Shown here piece by piece: positions 1 to 9,944 of a stretch of 64,000 nucleotides of DNA. The DNA comes from Mayamaea pseudoterrestris (Eukaryota; Bacillariophyta; Bacillariophyceae; Sellaphorales; Sellaphoraceae), in NCBI GenBank assembly GCA_027923505.1, contig BROI01000029.1:265370-329369 (forward strand). The letters run 5' to 3'. Below the pieces are notes generated by a model. That model was not told the DNA's origin, ran no database searches, and worked only from the letters and a program-made list of their open reading frames with translations. The stretch's first letter is position 1, and each line of letters starts with the position of its first letter. A program made the position numbers and the translations under genes.

Positions 1-1402
1 TGATCGCATTGTCGGTCCTTGGCAAGCAATGAACGCGAAACGCGAAAGGGTTAGTAAGTTTGCAGTGTTAGCTAAGCGTTCGTCAAACATCGAAATGATA
101 CAGTTAGAACCTTACTCACCTTCCAGGCAGCAGCTTGGCCATTTCCGCCCACTTATTGCCCAGCTCAACGTGGCATTTCAAAATGATGCGATCCTCCTCT
201 GGCTGCCAGGCTTCCTTGCGAATGTTGGGATTCAAATGGTTGTGCCACCGCTCGCGGCACTGCTTTCCAATTCGTCCCGGCAACTCCTCGGCAATGAGCG
301 ACCATCGCTTTGCTCCATGCTTCTGGACGAGTTCAACAACCTTCAAGTCTTCATCCTCCGTCCACGGCCCAGCCTTTGACGTGCCATTCTTTAGCTTTTG
401 GTAGCGCGTCTGACATTCGCTCGTGGTGCGTTCGCCTTTGAACTGCGAGGCAATCTTGTTCCAGTCATCGGTTCCATACTTCTCGACGGCTTGTTTGAGG
501 AGTTCGTCGTGTTGCTTGGGCCATTTAGGACCACTTTCCTTGTTGCCGGTGCTCCCGTGCGGCGTTGGAATCATTGTTTCCTTCATTATGCGCGTCTGCA
601 TGGATGCTGGATTTCCAGCTGCGGAAAGCACTACTGGAGGACGCATCATGCTGCCTCCGTGGGAGTGACGATGATGTGGCGGAACATGAAGGTGATGGTG
701 CTGCTGCATATGATGGTTTGGTGTACTCTTGATTCCGCTCGCATTGCTATCCAGTTTGGAAGGTTTCTTGGTGCTAGTCAACGAAGACGAAGTCTGCTGC
801 TGCGGAAGAAGAGTGGCTGACTGAAACGATTGTTGCTGCTGCTGGGTGAGCGGTCCGTTCGGCATGCCAGTTGGAGGAGGCATCGAGTACGGATAGTGCG
901 AGTAGTAGGCTGGATGGTGCGCCTGCATGTAGACCGGCTGTGGATACCCTTTGTAGGCCGATGGATGGTTAGGATACGCTGCTGCCGCGGCTGCAGCATG
1001 CTTAGCGTAGGAGCTTTGCTTAGCCATGGTTGTGCCTGGAGGCTGCATGGCGTACATGTGTCCCGAGTAGTATGGATGCATATGGCTGGCGGTCGAATAA
1101 GCAGCGTAGACTGGACCAGGAACCATGGAAGTTTTCTTCTTTTTCTCGGATCGCTTCTTGGATTTGGTGCTGCCTCCACCCATACTCTTTTCGTCGAAGT
1201 CGGTTGCCTGCTGTGAAAGTGATGGCGCAGGTCCTACGAGCTTGGCGAGTTCAGCTTCAAGACGCCGAGCTTCCACTTCATCGGCGCTTGCGTCAGTCGT
1301 AGCTATCGGTTCAAGAAGCTCCATAGCATTGGCTTCATTTTCATTGTTAGAAGCCATCGTGAACAAGTTATCGACTGAAGATGATGTGATGGAAGGAAAC
1401 AA
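1..1402 (-). CDS. Three-repeat Myb (R1R2R3) DNA-binding protein, partial
   Basis: This is probably a nuclear transcription factor of the animal-c-Myb/plant-3R-Myb type, a class often tied to cell-cycle genes. Three consecutive SANT/Myb repeats fill the last third of the visible protein, each with spaced Trp residues (GPKWPKQHDE, GPWTEDEDLKVVE, EAWQPEEDRIIL) and recognition-helix signatures (GKQCRERWHNHLNP, then LLPGR). The N-terminal half is low complexity, rich in His, Gln, Ser and Pro. The main exon is 120-1402. A 102-bp intron (18-119, GTGAGT donor, CAAG acceptor) separates it from 17 coding bases at the window edge that read TDNAI, which is exactly what should follow LLPGR in the third repeat. 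The C-terminus lies outside the window. Start at 1402 or at the second Met (1357) are both possible. Confidence 0.88.
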
Positions 1403-1777
1403 GCAGAGGGAAGAGCGACGATTTGTATCGGCTCGGCTAGATTGTGTCTGCTCGGCTAATGTCCGGACTCGTCCACGTAGAAGCTACGTCGATCTTGTAC
1501 CAAGAGGTGAACTCGCATGGGGGCAGCGCGCCGGCCGAGTAGGTAACGACTTTTACTACATGTAGCTGAACGCAAGCAGGCTTCAACGGATAATTTCAAA
1601 CACGAGTCCTGGTCAGACTCTTATCCCTTTGCGACCTATCGCCTCCGACGTCCCTCCAGCCTTAAAAACGACGATGGTTTCCGCGTTTCTGCCGCAACAT
1701 GTCCATTTTGAATGACGAGATGCGCAACTCGCAAGAGTTGATTATTAGCGACGATTGAGATTTCATCATCCCAGAAA
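1403..1777. other. Intergenic, divergent promoter region
   Basis: 375 bases lie between the Myb gene (-) and the dioxygenase gene (+). I see no supported coding sequence, RNA gene or repeat. It must hold both promoters. Confidence 0.5.
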
Positions 1778-2941
1778 ATGAAGCGTCTTGTTCCTTTAAT
1801 ACTCTGCATTTTTTGCGTAAACTCATTGTCGGTGCATCGGCTGAACACTTCAAATGCAGCAGCCGTCTATACGAAAAACAAGGCGACTACAAATGCGAAG
1901 CTCGAAACGATTGTGCGACCAGTAAACAAGACAGGCGAGCAATCCCTTAAAGGACGACAGGTGAAGGACATTGATCTTAGAACATTCAAGCTGTCATCCC
2001 CAGACTTGCGCTCGCAACTCAAGTACGTTCGAAATGGTCACGCTGTTCTACGGAATGTTCTGCCAAAAGTTGCCCTCAATGCTATCTCGGCTCATCTCAA
2101 GGAGCATGCCATAGCTAACAGGATTCAAGCCTACCAACAAAAGGTTGCTGTGATGTATAATGATAGTCAGCTGGCCGAGTCGTTGAAGACAATAGCCGAT
2201 TGTCGTTCGCACCTCGACCGCAAAGGCATTCATACGCTCCCGTTCCTCCAATACTTTCACACTTGGCGATCCATTCCAATAGTGCTCGACTTGGCTTATT
2301 CACTTGCTCCAGTAGCGGCCACACTCATGGACTGTTCCAGCGTTCGCCTCTACCAGGACTCTCTCTTTTACAAGTCGGCATCGGACGACGCGCACGGACC
2401 AACTCCCTGGCACGTGGATGCACGCATGGCTCCATTTGACACCAGTCATATGATCACATTCTGGATTCCGCTTCATGATATTGCTTCTGGCGAAAGTGGT
2501 CTTGTTTTTTGCAGCAAGAGTCATGCTGATTTCGCCCTACCGTTTTGGAGCCCCTACAATGACAAGGAGAAGGGTGCGAAGAAAGCGAGTGCCTGGCACA
2601 ACTTGGAGGAGCGCTACAAGCACCAGGTGGTGGATTATTTGCCGCTGGAACTGGGCGACGTTACAGTGCATTCCGGATGGACGTTGCACTGTGCAGATGG
2701 ATGCGATCGCGCCGCGGAACGATGGGCATTGGCCATTTCCTTTGTCGACGCGCAAGCGCCAGTTCGAGCAGGCAATGACGCCGTGGACAAGGGTGACAAT
2801 GAAGACATGTGGTCTTATCGGGAGTGGTTGCGTACAGTACAAACCCAACGAGCTGGTAGGTCTTTATATCAGCTGTGGCATCATCCGCTTGTACCCGTCC
2901 TTTGGCCGCCGTCGCAGCAAACCAAGCTGAAGAGGGAGTGA
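1778..2941 (+). CDS. Phytanoyl-CoA dioxygenase (PhyH)-like 2-oxoglutarate/Fe(II) oxygenase
   Basis: This is a member of the PhyH superfamily, non-haem iron enzymes that hydroxylate a substrate with 2-oxoglutarate and O2. The iron-binding HxD is visible in PWHVDARMAPF (about residue 212), followed by the strand HMITFWIPLHD. The distal His is in VTVHSGWTLHCADG, and the Arg that should bind 2-oxoglutarate follows in ERWALAISFVD. The N-terminus has a hydrophobic stretch (LVPLILCIFCVNSLSV) that looks like a signal peptide, so the protein probably enters the secretory or plastid route; no clear ASAFAP motif is present. It is a single exon of 387 codons including an ordinary ATG start. The substrate cannot be told from sequence. 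Confidence 0.85.
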   Translation: MKRLVPLILCIFCVNSLSVHRLNTSNAAAVYTKNKATTNAKLETIVRPVNKTGEQSLKGRQVKDIDLRTFKLSSPDLRSQLKYVRNGHAVLRNVLPKVALNAISAHLKEHAIANRIQAYQQKVAVMYNDSQLAESLKTIADCRSHLDRKGIHTLPFLQYFHTWRSIPIVLDLAYSLAPVAATLMDCSSVRLYQDSLFYKSASDDAHGPTPWHVDARMAPFDTSHMITFWIPLHDIASGESGLVFCSKSHADFALPFWSPYNDKEKGAKKASAWHNLEERYKHQVVDYLPLELGDVTVHSGWTLHCADGCDRAAERWALAISFVDAQAPVRAGNDAVDKGDNEDMWSYREWLRTVQTQRAGRSLYQLWHHPLVPVLWPPSQQTKLKRE

Positions 2942-3454
2942 TAGCTTCATGTTTTGACAAACTCATCGATGTGAAGCATAGCTAATTTGAGCAGGTTTTT
3001 ACGGTAGACCTTTGTATTGGGTCGATGGGAAGGAATGTCCTTGGAAAGAGCATAGCTATAGCCATCTACCGGCTGTCCGGCGAAGGTAGGAGTATAAAAG
3101 AATAGCCTACTCTCACGGCTGAAAACAAGAGGTTTGCATACACTTTAGAATGCCAATGTGTAATTATGTTGACGATGCGCGTGTATCGTTCTACGACTAC
3201 GAAGGCAGTAGGAATGAGCAGCCGGAGTGTCGAGCTTGATATGGCATCTATTGCCCTTGTCTAAAATGTACCGAGTTCATTTTGTCTGTGAGGCCGCAGG
3301 GCTATCTGAATGGGGCGACAACTCTGTCCTGTGTCATCATGACAGTAAGCCCTAGCGAAACATCTTTACGAGTAAGCAAGATTGGGAAAGTATATACAGT
3401 ATATATAGTATACTGTCTTCGTGCTTCTTGCACGTTGTGCGTGCCGCCTACGAA
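2942..3454. other. Intergenic region
   Basis: About 510 bases between two + strand genes. A short TATA-rich stretch (near 3391-3412, alternating ATATA) precedes the next gene and could be promoter sequence. No gene, tRNA or repeat could be supported. Confidence 0.4.
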
Positions 3455-4201
3455 ATGGCTCACAATTCACATCGCACATCACCGACTCACAATTTCAAAA
3501 TGAACCATGCACTTGCTCTAAATAACATAGCTATCTCGCTTTTACAAAGCCAATGCTATGATCAAGCATGGGAGACACTTCACGATGCAGCCCAGCTTGC
3601 GGGCAATGCACCATCATGTCTCAAATTCGACGCCGACTGCTGCTTACAGGACGCGGTTGCTAGGCAATGCCGACCAGAGCCGTCCACATCAAAATGCTCG
3701 CTTACTTTGCAAGTGCTCCCACATTATGCTGACTCAGCCGCCTGCTTACATGCAACCAGCTCGGGAGTTGCGGCCATTATGATCCGACTGGATACCTTCG
3801 AGTTTGCGACCAATGACGACGACGAAATTTGCGATGTAAACAGAACATTCGTTCTTCACAACTACGCGATTGCCTCATTGGTTGTTGCCTTGGCGAATCC
3901 TGGCGCGATCACGTCGGCGTCGCTCCTTCAAAATTGCCTCAAGTTGTTGCTTCGTTGCCAACAAATTCTCGCAAGAATTAGTGGCAAGGCCATGCTCAGC
4001 AGTTGGGACTTGATGCACAAGGTCTACACGTTGGCTCTTATTAGCACGAGCAACCTGTTGTTGGTTTTAACACGCCTGGGTGCAGGCCAATTCCAGTTGG
4101 AAGCGGAAGAGTTAGAGACAAAGTTGGAGTCGTTAAGACAGATTCTTGCCAAGCTAGATCCCCCCGCGATGTCGCATATCCTGGCTGCAGCTTCCGCATA
4201 A
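3455..4201 (+). CDS. TPR-like protein of unknown function
   Basis: The protein has no clear enzymatic motif. The segment NHALALNNIAISLLQSQCY followed by DQAWETLHDAAQLA has the spacing of a single tetratricopeptide-like helix pair, a style common in short diatom proteins. A later segment, FVLHNYAIASLVVAL, looks like another such helix. The C-terminal half is helical and Leu-rich (LLQNCLKLLLRCQQIL, then LETKLESLRQILAKL). The first ATG in frame is at 3455, and another at 3500 lies directly before the TPR-like segment, so the start is uncertain. It could be a scaffold; no function is claimed. Confidence 0.65.
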   Translation: MAHNSHRTSPTHNFKMNHALALNNIAISLLQSQCYDQAWETLHDAAQLAGNAPSCLKFDADCCLQDAVARQCRPEPSTSKCSLTLQVLPHYADSAACLHATSSGVAAIMIRLDTFEFATNDDDEICDVNRTFVLHNYAIASLVVALANPGAITSASLLQNCLKLLLRCQQILARISGKAMLSSWDLMHKVYTLALISTSNLLLVLTRLGAGQFQLEAEELETKLESLRQILAKLDPPAMSHILAAASA

Positions 4202-4249
4202 GTAACTTTACAGAATGCTAAAAATTATAACGAAAGCTAACCATGATAA

Positions 4250-5401
4250 TTATTTTGGTTGTATCCACGCCTCCCTGATTCGGTCCCGTTGACCTGCGCC
4301 TGTCGAACTTGGCCGAACAGCCGTTGTATTCCTCTTGGCGGCCACGGAGATTCGATGATGCTGCGGATGGGAAGTGGTAACTTCGTACTTTGCTGGCGTT
4401 GTCCGTTTCAAATGAGCATTGCCTGACGATCGACTTGTCCGACCATCGCGTCGCACACCTGGTCCACTCGCCGACGCTGGAGTTTCGTCCCACAACTGTC
4501 CAATCAGCAATGTCAACAACGCACCCATTAACCCCAGAACGATTCCCAAAATTCCTTGCCAGGATGGTGGAGATGTTTCCTTGACAACGAGTTGGGTGCG
4601 TCGGTGCTTTACATATGCGTCAATCTTGCTCAGAATGGTGCGGACCCTTCGCTTGCTTTGGGCTATGCGAAACTTGCGCAGCACGAGACGGTATCGGCTT
4701 TGCTGTTGCTCATTCTCAGCTTGACTCGAGTCATCATTCAAAGGGTCCAGGTAGTCTCTGATTGCCTCCAGATTTTTGACAGGCTGATCATTATAGTCAC
4801 CACCTTCATGCACTTGGTTCTCTGCTGCTGCCGAATTAGTCTCTTGATCCGTCAAGACGAGCGCATACGAAACGTAATGCCCATTTGCATCAGGTCCCTT
4901 GGAGCTCGGTTTGCCAGGTGGTGAATACTTTTTTCCTTTCTTATATTGCTGCTGCTGCCGATTCGCCATGTAGTCGTCGTTAACGTTGGGCTCACCTTCC
5001 ACGTACGCGCCTTGCGCATCCGTCTTGACAGCCACACCTTCCAGCAACTGCCGCCGCGGAAACTCGAAACGAATCTTGCGCCCCCATCCGAGCGGCATGA
5101 TTTGCAACTCGCACGTAGTGATGCGACAGTTCAAGTGAATGTAAGCGTTCGAGTAGCGTATCCAGCGAATGCCCATGTACAACAAAAAGAGGAAGAATAG
5201 TAGACTGCAGTACGTGGCGCGAGTGGCGAAACTTGTTTTGTGCCAAGACTTGACAATGGACTTTTCTAAACGAATGTTACGGGCCGAGCCGTCGTTGGGG
5301 TTGGACCGAAAGGTGAAGTTTGATGATCGTGCATTGTTTCCGGATGTCGTCGGGAGGCCTTGGTTGTGATTGCGACGACGAAAGAATGAGGAAAGTGCCA
5401 T
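4250..5401 (-). CDS. Two-segment membrane protein of unknown function
   Basis: 383 residues in one exon. A basic, Ser/Asn-rich N-terminus is followed by one transmembrane segment (SLLFFLFLLYMGIRWI, about residues 66-82). A compact conserved-looking part comes next (YIHLNCRITTCELQIMPLGW). The middle is polar with Gln and Lys runs, and a second membrane segment (GILGIVLGLMGALLTLLIG) lies near residue 290. The tail is basic and Ser/Thr-rich. No known family could be recognised. It converges with the TPR-like gene, with the stop codons about 50 bases apart. Confidence 0.7.
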   Translation of the reverse strand: MALSSFFRRRNHNQGLPTTSGNNARSSNFTFRSNPNDGSARNIRLEKSIVKSWHKTSFATRATYCSLLFFLFLLYMGIRWIRYSNAYIHLNCRITTCELQIMPLGWGRKIRFEFPRRQLLEGVAVKTDAQGAYVEGEPNVNDDYMANRQQQQYKKGKKYSPPGKPSSKGPDANGHYVSYALVLTDQETNSAAAENQVHEGGDYNDQPVKNLEAIRDYLDPLNDDSSQAENEQQQSRYRLVLRKFRIAQSKRRVRTILSKIDAYVKHRRTQLVVKETSPPSWQGILGIVLGLMGALLTLLIGQLWDETPASASGPGVRRDGRTSRSSGNAHLKRTTPAKYEVTTSHPQHHRISVAAKRNTTAVRPSSTGAGQRDRIREAWIQPK

Positions 5402-5746
5402 GTCCCAGCAGCTAAAAAAGACTTTTGAGTTCGGTAATGTTCAATTGGAGTGTTTCGCACTCGGGATGTGGATTGGATGATTGGATCAGGTCGTGTTTCT
5501 GCTCACCACAAGAATTGCTGCTCACCAATGAGTGCGCCGTTTCCAAACTTGAAAATGTGCTACAATTTCGGCAGCTCTGCCTCACAAACTACAACCTTCG
5601 ATGGAGACTAACACTTGCTTGTAGAATAACTGACTACTATGTGGCTGCAGGCAATGGAGAATGTTCGCTCCATGGCCGTCGGCAGGCAGAAGCTTATGAA
5701 TGAGGCCGCTCAGTGCTGCATGTCGTACCGGTAACTTTGTGAACCG
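5402..5746. other. Divergent promoter region with TACCGGTA palindrome
   Basis: 345 bases lie between the membrane-protein gene (-) and eIF2A (+). The only structure seen is the palindrome at 5726-5733, annotated separately. No gene is supported here. Confidence 0.4.
5726..5733. promoter_or_regulatory. TACCGGTA palindrome upstream of eIF2A
   Basis: Perfect 8-base palindrome 13 bases before the first ATG of eIF2A. One of seven copies found by eye at 5' gene ends in the window. A role as a transcription-factor or initiator site is inferred from its position only. Confidence 0.45.
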
Positions 5747-7591
5747 ATGAGACGCTTCAAAGATCTTCCGCGAACGACGGCCACACAAAAAGCTATCGCC
5801 ACATCTTTCACCATGGTTGATGCTGCAGCAACGGCTGTCAATTCCGAGGTCGGAGCAATAAGCGATCCTCCATGCCGCGTCTTGGCGCGCAGCAAGACCA
5901 AGGTGGAGTTTTTTGTGGTGTCGGAGCGAAATGGAGGTGCAGCTGCATCAGCCCCTTCTCCGACGGTCCTTCATGCCGGCCCGACATCATGGCAACAGTA
6001 CGCTCCAGATGGAAGCTGCGTTTATCTGCAAACGCCAAAGGGAGTACTCAAGATTGACTTGACGAATGACAAGCTAGAGCCGAATGGAGACGCCACGCCG
6101 TTTCTGCAAAGCACGACTGCAAGCGCCATTCAGATGATGCATGTTTCGCCTTCGGGATCCTTTTTATTGACTTGGCAACGGCCGACTCCCGATGATGCCA
6201 ATAATCTAAAACTATGGAGCGCTTTAGATGGAGCTTTACTAGCGAGTTGGCCACAAAAGCAGCTCCGTCGCGAGTCCTGGCCAACGCTACAATGGACTTA
6301 TGATGAAAGGTACGCCTTGCTTCTGGTTCAAAATGAAATTCGCGTTTATCCACAAACAACCATACGAGCAGCTGGCAAGGATTCGAGCAATACACGGTTT
6401 ACGGACAAAATTCGCGTGCAAAACGTTAGCTGTCTGAGTGTCGCGCCGCAAGCCAAAAACGGCAGCCCCTACTACTTTACCACCTTTTGTCCGGGAGGCA
6501 AAGACAAGCCGGCTCGAGGTGCCTTTCAGGAATACATTCCTGGTCAACCTGACTTGCCGGCTCGTTTATCAAAATCATTGTTTCAAGCTGAAGAAATGAA
6601 GTCGCATTGGAGTCCTCAAGGTGATGCCGTTCTGATATCGCTCCAAACATCGGTTGATCATTCGGGTCAGTCCTACTACGGCAGCTCCCAAGTCTTTCTC
6701 ATGGCAGACTTTGTCACGGATGCTGTAGCAGTCGAAGGCGTCACTCCGCCCGTCATGGCTGTCGAGTGGATGCCTCACCCGGAACGACCGCCGGCCTTTA
6801 TTGTTGTCGCAGGCAAAATGCCAGCTTTGGCGTCCCTGCACCACGGCCGCACGGGCAAGCCAACCTTTTTGTTTGGGCAAGCGCACCGCAACACTGTACA
6901 CTGGAGTCCGCATGGAAGATTCGTGTTGATCGGAGGATTTGGGAACTTGGCGGGTGGCATGAGCTTTTGGGACAAGAATAAATGCAAGCTAGTGTCGGGG
7001 TGTGCGGCGAATGTGAACAACCAGTTGAGAGCAGAAGCTGTTGTTGGATGCCATTGGTCTCCCGATAGTCGCATGGTGCTGACTAGTACAACATCACCGA
7101 GGATGAATGTTGATAATGGCATGCGACTGTTCAAGTACAACGGAAGCGAACTGAAAACTCTTCCGTGGGACAATGCTGCGTATCGACCTGATCAGTTGTT
7201 GGAAGCCACCTTTGTGCCGGCGAATGTTGATGTATATCCGGATCGACCGCAAAGTCCCAACCTAGTGGAGCAAGAGCAACAACAATTGCAGAAGCAACAA
7301 GTACCCGGCAAGGCAAACGGACCAGTGATTTTTACCAAAGCTCTGCCTTCGTCATCTGCAGTAGAAGACTCGAAGCCAGTTGCGCGCTACGTTCCTCCGT
7401 CAGCGCGAGGAAGGGCAGGGGGCGGAACTAGCCTGGCGGAACGCATGCGAAAAGAAAAGGAAGGAAGCCTGCAGCAGGCCATCTTTGCCGCAGCTGAAAG
7501 CGGAAGGAAAAGACTACACTATATGTTACAGTCGCCAGCGTGGCGACACCATACGGCTTTGAAAGCTGCGTGGTTGCAGATAAGCCCCTGA
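5747..7591 (+). CDS. eIF2A: Translation initiation factor eIF2A, 5' part, truncated by a retrotransposon
   Basis: eIF2A is a WD-repeat beta-propeller protein linked to alternative Met-tRNA delivery and non-AUG initiation. The reading frame shows the propeller repeats with SP-G pairs (MHVSPSGSFLLTW, SHWSPQGDAVLIS, VHWSPHGRFVLIGGFGNLAG, CHWSPDSRMVLTSTTSP) and the later YVPPSARGR motif before the basic tail. Host coding sequence ends at base 7481 (about residue 578). The remaining 36 codons to the stop at 7589-7591 are read from the left repeat of the inserted element. The missing C-terminus resumes at 14571. The first ATG is at 5747; the Met at 5813 (MVDAAAT) is an equally good start. The chimeric product keeps the propeller but loses the helical C-terminal region that in this family contacts other initiation components. 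Confidence 0.88.
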   Translation: MRRFKDLPRTTATQKAIATSFTMVDAAATAVNSEVGAISDPPCRVLARSKTKVEFFVVSERNGGAAASAPSPTVLHAGPTSWQQYAPDGSCVYLQTPKGVLKIDLTNDKLEPNGDATPFLQSTTASAIQMMHVSPSGSFLLTWQRPTPDDANNLKLWSALDGALLASWPQKQLRRESWPTLQWTYDERYALLLVQNEIRVYPQTTIRAAGKDSSNTRFTDKIRVQNVSCLSVAPQAKNGSPYYFTTFCPGGKDKPARGAFQEYIPGQPDLPARLSKSLFQAEEMKSHWSPQGDAVLISLQTSVDHSGQSYYGSSQVFLMADFVTDAVAVEGVTPPVMAVEWMPHPERPPAFIVVAGKMPALASLHHGRTGKPTFLFGQAHRNTVHWSPHGRFVLIGGFGNLAGGMSFWDKNKCKLVSGCAANVNNQLRAEAVVGCHWSPDSRMVLTSTTSPRMNVDNGMRLFKYNGSELKTLPWDNAAYRPDQLLEATFVPANVDVYPDRPQSPNLVEQEQQQLQKQQVPGKANGPVIFTKALPSSSAVEDSKPVARYVPPSARGRAGGGTSLAERMRKEKEGSLQQAIFAAAESGRKRLHYMLQSPAWRHHTALKAAWLQISP

Positions 7592-7782
7592 GCGTGTTGA
7601 AGAGCATCCTTTGATCCTCCTTCGCCCTGCTCGGAGCCATTCTTTTGAAGAAGGCAAGCTCCTTCCAAGCAGCCCCTCCTGTTGTTGTTGTTGTTGTTGC
7701 TACAGTCGCTTGTCCTTTGATTCCTTTAGAGAGCTGCCTCGAGTGCTGCTTTTGACAAGGAAAGAAGATAGAATTAAGTGCA
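7482..7782 (+). repeat. Split direct repeat A1 (left end)
   Basis: 301 bp matching A2 throughout apart from one fewer GTT unit in the (GTT)n tract near 7681. It begins directly after host base 7481 and ends eight bases before the gag ATG at 7790, so it probably contains the element promoter. Confidence 0.9.
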
Positions 7783-7789
7783 TTCCTCC

Positions 7790-8692
7790 ATGGCCGCCGT
7801 CAATGGAGCTGACGCCGCTGCCGCAGCCGCCGCCATTCCTTTTGCCGGGGCCACTCTCCCTACGGTCACCTTCCTTGCCCGTTACAGTCAGGCAAGTAAT
7901 GATCCTTTGAACGGTGAATACAATGGTTTGAACGGTCTCACTCGCACTGCCGATCCTCCTTTAACTGCAGCTGATTGCTTTAAAGGTTTGGTCGACACGC
8001 CCTTGGAGACCGCTCCCATCCTTGTTGCTGCCTTGGTCGAGGCCGACCAGCCTCTGCATGGTTGCATTCACGCCATTGTCGGGGCCCAGCGGTACCTTGC
8101 CGTTGCAGGTCGCACCAACCGCTGGGACAATCGAGTCATCGGTTTTGGTACGGAGGTTTTCCAAGGCACGGCAGGCCTCGTCGAACTGACGGTGGCAGAT
8201 TTTCATCTCAGTCCATTGAACGGGCACTTCACAAATGTGCCAGCGACATTGGCACAAACAATGGAGCGATTGCAAGGCTTGCCTGCTGGCACTGAGTATT
8301 TGCCTCCATTGCAGCCGGTTGACGAAGACGATGCGACCATTGTCCAAGGTCGTGCGCGGATGGTTCAGGCCTTGCCCGTGCGGTTCGCACCGCTGGTGAT
8401 TGGGCAGGGTTTTACGCGGCGCGAATTCTTCGACCGTTTGGCGCCGGCTATTATTGATGCGGGGCTGGAACATGTCTTGACCAACCTTTGCACTTGGCTA
8501 AAGCTATTGGTTACTTGCCGAGCCGCTGATGGAGTGCCTACTATTCCAGGGAATTGCACGAGCCGCACCGAGCTGGGATGCCGATGTGGCCCGGTTCACC
8601 TCGACCAACTTGCGGCGCCTCTTGCCGGACTTGTTCGCCCAACCCGATCCAAATCAAAGTGCTTTGGTCAACCTTCTGGAGCGCCAAGCTAA
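7790..8692 (+). CDS. Retroelement gag, N-terminal part
   Basis: Predicted nucleocapsid-like protein at the usual first position of a YR retroelement. The first ATG is 7790, eight bases after A1. It starts with an Ala-rich run and then a predicted helical region of about 250 residues with no catalytic motif. Recognisable gag-like sequence in this frame appears to continue to about 8550. Beyond that the frame turns into Cys/Arg-rich sequence of poor quality while the +1 frame takes over. Hence either a +1 shift joins the two parts, or a single-base indel has broken gag. Confidence 0.65.
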   Translation: MAAVNGADAAAAAAAIPFAGATLPTVTFLARYSQASNDPLNGEYNGLNGLTRTADPPLTAADCFKGLVDTPLETAPILVAALVEADQPLHGCIHAIVGAQRYLAVAGRTNRWDNRVIGFGTEVFQGTAGLVELTVADFHLSPLNGHFTNVPATLAQTMERLQGLPAGTEYLPPLQPVDEDDATIVQGRARMVQALPVRFAPLVIGQGFTRREFFDRLAPAIIDAGLEHVLTNLCTWLKLLVTCRAADGVPTIPGNCTSRTELGCRCGPVHLDQLAAPLAGLVRPTRSKSKCFGQPSGAPS

Positions 8693-9944
8693 TGATGCAG
8701 CCGAAGTCCGAGCCCGTGAAGAGGCTCGCGCCGAAGCAGCCAAGGCACCCAAGAAAGTCTCCGACATTTTAACTGCGACACAATTACGGCGCACTAGCAT
8801 CATGCTACGCATTGCTTCACCAAGTGGCTATCCCGAACTGCACCACCTCCTAGCCGCCACGGCTGACAAGGACAAGCGCAAGGTAGTGCAAGACCATCTA
8901 GTTGAGGGTGCGGTGGCAGCGGGTAACCAAGACTATGCTCCTATTGTGACGCCGCACATTAGCCGACGGCTTCAAGATGGAGACTTTGCAGGCGCCGACA
9001 AGGATGATTTTAGTGGAGGCATCAATGTCTTCATGATGGTACCACCCAATCTGACTGTTCTCCAAGGCTCAAACATGTCAGCTGAAGTCCTCCAAGCGGC
9101 GCAGGCGCATGACGACATCCTAAGTGGCGGTCATGCAATCACCTACCAAGATACTAAGGAGCTCCAGGCTGTTACTTCCAAAGTGGTGCTGCCAACCAAC
9201 TACTTCCTGGCAGCACGCATGTGCCGGGCCTACCTAATCCTCCTCACACAGTACTTTGGGGAAGATCATGAGCTTGTCTGCACATTGGAGCATTGGACCA
9301 AGACATTTGAAGCCAACATTCCTACCTATCAGCACGCCTTGGCTAGCCTTGGTGAGCAGGGACCCTCCCTCATGCTGCGAGCAGTCCAAGTCCGCTTCCA
9401 CCGTTGGTTCAAGACTATGGAGACTTCTCCCACCTACAAGGCCGTCCCGGATCTGGCCAGTGTCATGGAGGACTTGGAAATTGGCAATCTCTCTGTCCTG
9501 CCTCCTTTGCCTGCCAAGTATTGCACTCAACTAAGCAAGCAACTCAACAAGGCAGCCGACATCCCAGGATCCATCAAGGTTGGTAGCAGTGTCAACAGCA
9601 AAGGCACTCATACCACCGCAGCTTCTACTTTGACTGGTGCAAGCGGCAACAGTCCTTCTACCAAGGCGAATGAGGTGGTCATCAACCTGGATTACAACCC
9701 AGCCTTTGAAGCCTTCCAGAAGGACAAGCGCCAACTCCGCTTGATGAGGAAGAATCCCGAGGACAAGAGTTGGCCCACCAAGGATAGCATCCCAGGACTC
9801 GCTACTGCTCCCTGCATGGCTTATCATTTGCGTGGCAAATGTGACTCATTGTGCAAGCGCAAAGCCGACCACATCCAGCATAGTCAGGCAGCTGATGATG
9901 CCTTGTTGGCTTGGGCATTGGAGCATCTTGAGCCCCGCAATTGA
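8529..9944 (+). CDS. Retroelement gag, C-terminal part with CCCH-like knuckle
   Basis: 471 codons ending in TGA at 9942-9944. It continues the gag protein in the +1 frame relative to the upstream part, or may start at its own ATG at 8529. It has a charged linker (AAEVRAREEARAEAAKAPKK), a long helical region, and near the C-terminus a Cys/His cluster (CMAYHLRGKCDSLC, then KRKADHIQH) that resembles a zinc knuckle for nucleic-acid binding. The frame stays open after the TGA and runs into the reverse transcriptase frame. Confidence 0.72.
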   Translation: MECLLFQGIARAAPSWDADVARFTSTNLRRLLPDLFAQPDPNQSALVNLLERQANDAAEVRAREEARAEAAKAPKKVSDILTATQLRRTSIMLRIASPSGYPELHHLLAATADKDKRKVVQDHLVEGAVAAGNQDYAPIVTPHISRRLQDGDFAGADKDDFSGGINVFMMVPPNLTVLQGSNMSAEVLQAAQAHDDILSGGHAITYQDTKELQAVTSKVVLPTNYFLAARMCRAYLILLTQYFGEDHELVCTLEHWTKTFEANIPTYQHALASLGEQGPSLMLRAVQVRFHRWFKTMETSPTYKAVPDLASVMEDLEIGNLSVLPPLPAKYCTQLSKQLNKAADIPGSIKVGSSVNSKGTHTTAASTLTGASGNSPSTKANEVVINLDYNPAFEAFQKDKRQLRLMRKNPEDKSWPTKDSIPGLATAPCMAYHLRGKCDSLCKRKADHIQHSQAADDALLAWALEHLEPRN

